Positions 56,848 through 64,000 of a stretch of DNA of 64,000 nt are shown in pieces (the stretch's first letter is position 1; every line of letters starts with the position of its first letter). Both the position numbers and the translations under genes were made by a program. Origin of the DNA: Ilex aquifolium (taxonomy: Eukaryota > Streptophyta > Magnoliopsida > Aquifoliales > Aquifoliaceae); assembly GCA_951799425.1 (NCBI GenBank), contig OX637393.1, positions 33,967,244 to 34,031,243 of the forward strand, in the 5' to 3' direction. A model generated the notes under the pieces. The model was not told the origin of the DNA, ran no database searches, and was given only the letters and a program-made list of their open reading frames with translations.

Positions 56848-57048
56848 GATATTGTTGACACTTTTGAAGCTTGAATCTAGATATATGGTGGTGTCTTTGT
56901 TGCTATGAAACGAGATTTTGTTGGGTTTATTATAATTTTTTAACTTATTTTTTATTTTTTATTATATTACCAATCCAACCAATGATTGAACAATTAACTC
57001 GATTACCCGGTCTCTTTGTTGGGTTAATGTTTGAGCCAGATTTTAAAA

Positions 57049-58016
57049 GGGTAAATTGGAAGGGGTACACCAAATTAGACTTAATTGTAAAAAAGTATAC
57101 AGAAAAAAATGTTGGGTAATTAAGTCCTTAATTTTGATACTTATTTGTATCTAAGTATATTATTTGAATTTTACTGATTTTTTTGTGACATTTTTGTCCT
57201 CCATTGATCCATGTGTATTTTCTTTGAAAAGTGGTGCATTAAACATCTCTTAGTTTTATGGGAGAACTTTAATATTCCATATTTGTATGTCCTCCCTTGA
57301 TTCATGCGTATTTTTTTTTTTTTGGAAAGTGATTTTGTTTTCTAATTATATTTAATGCACATTAATTCATGCGTATTTTTTTTTTGGAAAGTGGTTTTGT
57401 TTTCAAATTATATTAATATCCGAACAGTGTAACAATAACAGTGTAATAAGTCATTTACACAAAATATTGTACTATTACATTTTATTAAACATATATTTTC
57501 ATATAATTTCATTCAAAACAGTCCATCTCCGTTTTGAATTTGTTATCACATGCACAAAACTACTGAACACTGCTTTTGTTACAGTGTATTGTTACACTGT
57601 CTTTGTTACAGTGTATTTGTTACACAGTTTTTGTTACACTATTATGAAGTTCGGATATTAACAAATTTTAAAATTCAAACAAGTGATATATTCTAAAATA
57701 AACAGAATATTAAAATTCTCTTATAAAACTAGTAGTAATAAATATTTAATGCATAAATATAGTTTGAAAATAAAACCACTTTTAAAAAAAAAAATTCGCA
57801 TGAATCAAAGTGCATTAAAGATAAGATATTTTGAATTAAATGACCCTAAATTTCAGCGCTTAATAAATGTCTTGTTAAAGTTTTTAGGAAATAAAATTTT
57901 ATAAAATAGGTATTTACGTCTTTGTATCTCAACTGTATATTTTTTTCCAAAATATTTTGTTCTATATACTTTTTTACAATTATGTTTAATTTGGTATACC
58001 GACTTCCAAATGACAC
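57049..58016. mobile_element. Mutator-type element, 968 bp, nested
   Basis: Inverted ends of about 70 bp: GGGTAAATTGGAAGGGGTAC and, reversed, GTGTCATTTGGAAGTCGGTA. A perfect 9-bp duplication ATTTTAAAA lies at 57040-57048 and 58017-58025, made from the TTTTAAAA end of the host hAT. Further inverted arms lie inside (ATTCATGCG with poly-T at 57299 and 57363, reversed near 57785). No coding domain. Confidence 0.92.
57413..57661. mobile_element. small inverted-repeat element flanked by TTAA, nested
   Basis: TTAATATCCGAAC at 57413-57425 is mirrored by GTTCGGATATTAA at 57649-57661. Between them are several GTGTAACAA and TTGTTACACT words. Either a TTAA duplication (piggyBac-like) or TA (mariner-like) fits the ends. 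Confidence 0.7.
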
Positions 58017-58061
58017 ATTTTAAAACATTAGTTATACCATGTCAATATAGTGACATTGTGG

Positions 58062-58123
58062 AACCATTATCCATTACACTGAATATTTACGTAACCATTA
58101 TCCATTACACTGAATATTTACGC
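58062..58123. repeat. 31-bp tandem duplication
   Basis: Two copies of a unit beginning AACCATTATCCATTACACTG at 58062 and 58093 differ at one or two bases. Confidence 0.9.
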
Positions 58124-58978
58124 AGGCTCTTGAGACTTGGGCTCACTTACTACAATGCTAAATTGATAGTTTGTTTTTTTTAATGATGAGAAACATCTCC
58201 AAAGTAGAATCACATTGGACCTACCTCTACAGACTAAATCTTGAATATTTATAATTATAGGTATCAGTTAAACCAGCGACATGTTGATTTGCTAAATTGA
58301 TACCGGAAAACAACCAAATTTGAGTCAACAAATGAATGATGATTGGAAGCTTTGTTTTTAGAATGTGTTGGTGCACCTATACTCCACCTAAACTTTATTT
58401 TCCCTTTTCTTTATTTTTTTTTCAAAGCAAAATAAACAAAAATTTACACCCAAACAAATGAAAAAACTTGTGTCATAATTAGGAGACCCAACATTGCTAC
58501 CATCGTAACTTTATTAAATGAGATATTAGGAGATCAATCATTGCCAAAAGAAATGATTGATAATCGGGTGTGACGGCTGCATAATACTATCACATGTTAC
58601 CTGCTAAACACCCCTAAATATTTTTTCTTTCTTCTTAGTTTACATTAACGTTAATGACAATCCTATTTGGCATATTATGACGTTTGTAGAAACAATAATA
58701 AACATCACTTATGTGGCATTGAAAATATCCCATGGTTAAGGAAGTATTAAGAAACAATTAAGATATTATCAATCTGGAGAGAAAATAGTACCATACAAGT
58801 CATATTGTGACGGATTCCTATCATTAAAATTTGTTCGAATCATGTTCTAACCATTTGCAATCATATACTTCAAAAACCCAAATCTTAAAAAAAAAAAAAA
58901 TTCAACTCCATTAACAACCAACACCCACCATTCGAACTTTAAGAATCTTCTCAGTACACAAAACTCCAATATATAGAC
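58124..58978. other. AT-rich spacer
   Basis: No gene or repeat recognised. Confidence 0.5.
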
Positions 58979-59705
58979 TGACGATACCTGAAATAAACCC
59001 CGAACCTGAGCTCAGGAAATGAGCTCAGCTCGGGAGCTCGGAGAAGAGAAGCAGAGCTCATTCAAGCCATAGTCCGAGCTCGTCCACGATACTGGAGCTC
59101 CTCCAAATAAGACAATAGGAGAAAAAGTCGAGGAAACAACAAGATGACATAAGACACCTCCGAAGTGTGAGCCAAACTGAAACCTAGGCGTAAAAACCTG
59201 TCAACTAACCAAGATCTTTTCCGATCATGTAGGAAGATCCCATGGAGGAAGGCAAAGATTTCGGGATATAGACCATCAAAGCCAGCCATATGGAATTCAG
59301 GGATTGAAGAGAGAGAGAGGGGAGAAGCTCCCTCCATCATAGGAGGCAATATCGGATTAGAGATAAGCAGGAGGCTATAAGAAAGGGGGGATAGACCCCC
59401 CGTGAGGTGAGAGGCAACATAGACACCTAAAAACCTAATCCCCTCATTCTCATTCTGTAATACGTTCAACTCCATCAATAAAGAAGAGGAGCTAGAGACT
59501 CCATTGCAGAGTGGACTAGCCGAGCTCTGGCCGGTGAACCACTATAATTCTGTTGTGTTACCACCCTTTTCCTTGATTCCCCTAAACGTCAACTAGCATT
59601 GCTAGACACGAGCCTTGCAGCTCAGATACCACACTTAACTCCACGCATATCACTCATACGAATCAATCATGTTCCATAGCTCATTCACGTAGATTTACAC
59701 CATCA
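58979..59705 (+). repeat. 5' LTR of the Tat-type element
   Basis: The right border is fixed by ACACCATCA before the leader word. The left border, TGACGATACCTG, is a guess. Six GAGCTC palindromes crowd 59008-59100. The minus-strand open frame of 138 codons here is a by-product. Confidence 0.65.
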
Positions 59706-59764
59706 GTTTGGCGCCGTCTGTGGGAACGACAGTTCTTGTTACAATTATACTGATTCTTCAGTAA

Positions 59765-60412
59765 TTGATGGTCTCTACACGAAACATGAGTAAAAGTCAG
59801 ATGAATCCCCCAAGACCGCAGAATCCCCAGGAGGTCACCAGTGGGAGACAACCGAAAAACCTTCATGATTTCATCCCTACTGCTGAAAACGACCCTCCTA
59901 TGGTGGATCCTCCCCCCAACAATGAACTAGACGCTCTTCGCCTGGTCAATCAACGTTTACTCCAACAAAATGAAGAGTTCTTGAAGCTCTTACAAGGACC
60001 TCAACAGGCGCAACCACCCCGGCAAGACCCGAACAATCTTCCTCCTAGGGAACGGCAATGTCTTGACCCCCTCAGGGAAGCAAACGAAGGAGGAGAAAGC
60101 AGCCAAGCACCTCGTCAGCCGCCTAGAAAGGGAATCAACGAAGAAGCTCAAAGCCATAACGAAGGACCAGAGAGGAATGATTTCCTTCCTTTCCAACAGG
60201 AAAAAATGGAGTAATATTGGGAACACCGCTTCCAGGATATCCAGCAAGAGCTCAGCCACATGAGAGAGGCAGTGAAAGTCAAAACCCCAGTAACGATGGA
60301 TGCCTTGGTGCAGCAAACTGAATCCCCATTCACCCCCGGGGTGTTGCATTTCCCCTTTCCTCCGAAGTTCAGAGTACCTCAGATATAGGTCTTTGATGGG
60401 AAAAAAGACCCT
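59765..60412 (+). pseudogene. Tat-type gag, N-terminal region
   Basis: Begins MMVSTRNMSKSQMNPPRPQN 40 bp after the leader word. Proline-, glutamine- and glutamate-rich with a helical NELDALRLVNQRLLQQNEEF segment, as usual for the variable start of Tat gag. The start is chosen as the first ATG after the leader. Fossil. Confidence 0.65.
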
Positions 60413-62149
60413 GTGGATCACCTCAACACCTACAAAAACCAAATGGAGTTGCACGGATACCAGGACCCTGTGCGGTGCAGGGCCTTCGCCATCACCTTGA
60501 AGGGGTCAACCTTGGCATGGTTCAATAGGCTACCCCCAGCCTCGATTTCTTCTTTCAAAGAACTCTCCATTTCCTTCGTGTCACACTTCATCGGAGCTCG
60601 GATCTATAGGAAGCCGAGCTATCACTTATTAAATATAAGACAGAGGCCTGATGAGAACCTGCGATCTTATGTACAAAGGTTCAATTCAGAATCGCTGAAG
60701 GTGGATATCCCTGACGAAAAGTTTGTCATTACTGCTTTCATTGCAGGATTAGGAGTGCAGTCAAAGGATTTGATGTTCTCTGTATCTAAAAACCCTCAGG
60801 CAAGCATGGCTGAAGTGTTAGCCAAGGTAGAAAAGTATATAAACAGTGAAGAGACACTCCTTTCCAAAGTGGGGAGTACATCCTCACGAAAGGAGAAGGA
60901 AAAAGAAGAAAAGAGAAGGGACCGAAGTCCCAGGAAGGAAAAAGGGAGAGAAAGGTCTCCAAGGAGGGATAGAGACCGCTCGCCAAAGAGAAGAGGAAAT
61001 GTCAGAGACCGCTTGGGCCCCATGCAGCCTGAGCTACAGCCTAGATACGGACCTCAACGATTCACTCCACTCACTGCCGCTGTGTCACAAGTTCTGTATG
61101 AGGTCCAAAACGAGAAGTTCTTAAGATGGCCACCTCGGATGAAGGCAGATCCGGCCAAGAGAGACCCCACGAAGTATTGCGATTACCACAGAGATCATGG
61201 TCACCACACTGATGACTGCATTCAACTAAAGAAGGAAATTGAGTTCTTGATCCAGCGAGGACAGTTACGTCGCTTTGTAGCCCATGACAACCAGAACCGA
61301 GCTCTTCCACCTCCGTCACCCCAACAGCAGGCACCTGCACTGCATCAGCAGCCTCTAGGTGAGATTAGAGTAATATCTGGAGGATTCGCGGGAGGTGGAG
61401 AGTCCAGCTCAGCCAGGAAAGCACACCTCCGACGAATCAGAGCCGAAGAAACTCTCGAAGTGCACACTGTATCCAAAGCACCACGCTTAGATACAGCTAT
61501 CACTTTTTCGGATTCTGATTTGGAGGGATGCCAGTACCCTCACGATGATCCATTGGTGGTACGAGCTGTGGTGGCTAATAGAACCGTTCATCGAGTTTTG
61601 ATCGACAATGGGAGCTCGGCAGACATCATTTTTGCACCTGCATTCGAAAAAATGGACATAGGACGGGGAAGACTCGAACCAGTAAGTACTCACTTGCTGG
61701 GATTCTCGGGAGAAAAGGTGTTCCCCCTGGGCTCAATCCAACTCGTGCTCACCCTAGGGGACCCACCTTGCCAAGCCACAACAACCGTAAAATTCCTAGT
61801 GGTCGATGCACCTTCGGCATACAACATCTTGCTTGGAAAGCCATCCCTCAATTCTATGAAGGCAATCTCATCTGTCTATCACTTGGTCGTTAAATTCCCT
61901 ACAGAAAATGGAATCGGAGCGGTCCGAGGAGACCAACGTGTAGCAAGAGAATGCTACATGGCTTCTGTGAAGATGAAGGAGGTTGAGAACATCCAATTGG
62001 ATGAACTCGACATGAGAGATGAAATGGAAACAAGACCAATGCCATCAGAAGAGCTGGAACCAATTCAACTTGATGGGGAGCCAGAACACCTCGTTTATGT
62101 AGGTTCCAGGCTGAACGATGAGTCAAAGGTATCCTCATCCAGTTCTTGA
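60413..62149 (+). pseudogene. Tat-type gag core and protease, open stretch
   Basis: An open stretch of 578 codons. Capsid core near residues 1-140 (YQDPVRCRAFAITLKGSTLA, FNRLPPASISSFKELSISFV, NIRQRPDENLRSYVQRFNSE). A highly charged arginine/lysine region lies near 165-200, then a zinc-knuckle-like CDYHRDHGHHTDDCIQLKKE near 255. The aspartic protease is near 395-475 (RVLIDNGSSADIIFAPAFEK, NILLGKPSLN). In the family gag forms the particle and the protease matures it. Part of an LTR element fossil. Confidence 0.88.
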
Positions 62150-63372
62150 AGGAGAATATGGGGGTGTTTGCTTGGAAGCAAGAAGACATGGAAGGTATTG
62201 ACTCTTCGGTTATTACCCATAAGCTAAGCGTGAACCCAACTTGCAAACCCGTCAAACAGAAGAGGAGGAGTTTTGCCTCGGAAAGACAAAAGGCAATAAA
62301 TGAGGAGGTCAGCAAACTCTTTCATGCCAAGGCCATCAGGGAAGTTGACTACCCTACCTGGTTGGCAAATGTGGTTCTTGTCAAAAAGACCAATGGTAAA
62401 TGGAAACTGTGCATCGAATTTACTGACCTCAACCGAGCATGCCCCAAGGACAGCTTTCCCTTACCTCGGATTGACTTAATACTGGACGCCACAGCTGGGT
62501 ACGAACTCCTTAGCTTCATGGATGCCTTCTCAGGTTATAACCAGATCAGGATGGATCCCAACGACCAAGAAAAGACCTCCTTTGTGACTGAACAGGGAAC
62601 ATATTGTTATCAGGTCATGCCTTTTGGATTGAAAAACGCTGGAGCCACTTACCAGCGGTTGGTGAATAGGATGTTCCAAAAACAGATAGGTACATCCATG
62701 GAGGTCTACATCGACGACATGTTAGTGAAGTCACTGAAGGCAGAGCTCCACATCAACCACCTAGCCGAATCATTCCAGATCCTAAAGGAATACAAGATGA
62801 AACTCAACCCTGTGAAGTGTGCATTCGGTGTCTCAGCAGAAAAGTTTCTGGGTTTTATAGTCAGCAGCCGAGGAATTGAAGCTAACCCAGAGAAGGTTAG
62901 GGCGGTGTTGGATATGCAGTCACCATCCAACACAAGGGAGGTACAACGCCTGACAGGTAGAATAGCTGCCTTGAGCCGTTTCGTGTCCAGGTCAAGCGAT
63001 AAATGCCAATCATTCTTTCAAGTCTTGAAGAAAGCATTCCAGTGGGATACCAGATGCGAAGAAGCATTCAAAGCCCTGAAAAATTATATGAGCTCTCCTC
63101 CTGTTTTGGTGAGCCCTTTAGAAGGGGAAGTTCTTACTCTCTACCTGGCAATTTCATATTTTTCAACAAGCGCAGCGCTGATTAGGGAGCGAGACAAAGC
63201 TCAGCAACCAGTCTACTACTGCAGCAGAGCTCTGAGGGGGGCAGAGGAGAGATATCCAAAGATGGAGAAACTCGTTTTAGCTTTGGTTACAACAGCTAGG
63301 AGACTTAGACCATATTTTCAGTCATACTATCGAAGTTCCAACAGATCAGCCGATGAAACAAGTGCTACATAA
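62146..63372 (+). pseudogene. Tat-type reverse transcriptase and RNase H, open stretch
   Basis: An open stretch of 408 codons. It opens in the linker with FAWKQEDMEGIDSSVITHKL. RT words run from about residue 60 (AIREVDYPTWLANVVLVKKT, LNRACPKDSFPLPRIDLILD, FMDAFSGYNQIRMDPNDQEK, FGLKNAGATYQRLVNRMFQK, VYIDDMLVKS with the catalytic YIDD near 190). RNase H starts near 325 (LTLYLAISYFSTSAALIRER, QQPVYYCSRALRGAEERYPK). Its first four bases overlap the end of the gag-protease stretch. Part of an LTR element fossil. Confidence 0.9.
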
Positions 63373-64000
63373 GCCAGAGTCTTCGGGGAGGTTGGTTAAA
63401 TGGGCCATAGAGCTCAGTGAGTTTGATATCAGGTATAAGCCAAGAACTGTCATTAAAGGACAAATTCTGGCGGATTTCATCGCAGAGTTCACAGCAGCAG
63501 CACCTATGGAGACCGCAGATTTAGTACCAGACCTCCCCATATGGAGGCTTTCAGTGGATGGAGCTGCCAATGCTCAGGGAAGCGGTGCAGGTATAATCTT
63601 GACCTCGCCAGAAGGAATAGATGTCGAGTACGCCCTTAGATTTGGGTTTAAAGCTTCAAATAACGAGGCAGAATATGAAGCTGTCATCGCTGGGCTCAAT
63701 CTTGCTCATTCTATGGAAGCAGAACAGCTAGAGATTTACAGTGACTCACAGCTAGTGGTAAAACAGATAGAGGAATCCTACGAAGTGAGAGGCGAAAAAA
63801 TGATCATTTATCTCAGAAAGGTACAAGAACTAATAAAGAAGTTTGTGCAGGTTAAGGTCAGACACGTGCCCATAGCAGAGAATTCACGAGCAGATGCGTT
63901 GGCAAGGTTAGCAACTGCCTCACAAGAAGACCTGGATAGGCTAATACCAGTGGAGCATCTTCCGGAGTCTTCAGTAAGCATTGAAAGGGAGGACGTGCTG
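63370..64000 (+). pseudogene. Tat-type connector and second RNase H, cut by window end
   Basis: WAIELSEFDIRYKPRT and ILADFIAEFTAAAP are the connector after RNase H. WRLSVDGAANAQGSGAGIIL, ASNNEAEYEAVIAGLNLAHS, YSDSQLVVKQI and NSRADALARLATAS are the four motifs of the archaeal-type second RNase H, including acidic catalytic positions D, E, D and D. The integrase should follow outside the window. Part of an LTR element fossil. Confidence 0.88.

Larger units (their letters stand above)
54984..58030. mobile_element. hAT element hosting three later insertions
   Basis: Left end CAGTGTTTTAAAACCCGG; right end, reversed, TAATGTTTTAAAATCTGG. A perfect 8-bp duplication GTTATACC lies at 54976-54983 and 58031-58038. 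Its own DNA is only about 0.93 kb once 55194-55404, 55931-56847 and 57049-58016 with their duplications are set aside. The left part keeps a pyrimidine-rich leader and an exon-like piece ending in a splice-donor-like CAG|GTACT (about 55540-55690), as if derived by internal deletion from a coding hAT. No transposase remains. Confidence 0.85.
58979..64000 (+). mobile_element. Ty3/gypsy element, Tat-type, well kept, runs off the window
   Basis: A 5' LTR (about 58979-59705) is followed by the leader word TTTGGCGCCGTCTGTGGGAA (59707-59726), a hallmark of Tat elements, then gag, protease, RT, RNase H and the second RNase H. Integrase and the 3' LTR must lie beyond 64000. Long open stretches (up to 578 codons) suggest a more recent arrival than the Tat element at 2490-12335. 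A few breaks are visible in this part. Confidence 0.9.

Noticed and set aside
59062-59478. 138-codon open frame on the minus strand
   Set aside because: Sits wholly inside the 5' LTR of the Tat-type element and is antisense to it; no domain.

Overview
This window looks like repeat-rich intergenic DNA from a flowering plant. The evidence is its dense mix of Ty1/copia and Ty3/gypsy LTR elements (including a chromodomain-bearing chromovirus and two Tat-type elements with a second RNase H), Mutator-like and hAT-like DNA transposons, and many short inverted-repeat elements, all in AT-rich spacer. I see no ordinary host gene, no tRNA or rRNA gene and nothing prokaryotic. Species cannot be told from the sequence.

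Layout. 166-789 is a hAT-type miniature element. About 799-12335 is an old Tat-type gypsy fossil (LTR/leader, gag, protease, RT, two RNase H domains, integrase), split at 2753-7656 by a copia element with a 5-bp target duplication. It ends abruptly at about 12340 against a minus-strand gypsy remnant (gag plus LTR, to about 14235). 14731-15298 is a Mutator-type miniature element. 15316-20096 is the youngest-looking copia element (minus strand). 21073-30631 is an older minus-strand copia split by a 2.4-kb solo LTR at 24392-26772. 30637-33596 is AT-rich spacer with a broken hAT piece, a 188-bp tandem repeat and a foldback element.

33606-38677 is a 5.1-kb Mutator-like transposon (MULE) with long terminal inverted repeats and a perfect 9-bp target duplication. 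It carries a decayed MURA-type transposase gene on the plus strand. Converging on it, on the minus strand, is a two-exon GRF-type zinc-finger gene that I rate the most interesting cargo in the window. 39054-46264 is a chromovirus with 1.3-kb LTRs. 47078-48480 is an LTR-plus-gag copia remnant. 48.5-53.4 kb is AT-rich spacer with microsatellites, a minisatellite of about 23 bp and a strong G-quadruplex candidate.

54379-58030 is a compact nest of DNA transposons. A hAT element (54984-58030, 8-bp duplication) has been entered by two smaller hAT elements and by a Mutator-type element with a 9-bp duplication, which itself holds a TTAA-flanked element. 58979 to the window end is a second, much better kept Tat-type gypsy element that runs off the edge.

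The genes do not form a pathway. The window is a stratigraphic record of insertions, with DNA elements repeatedly landing inside other elements. Statements about LTR elements are limited to family, parts and rough age.
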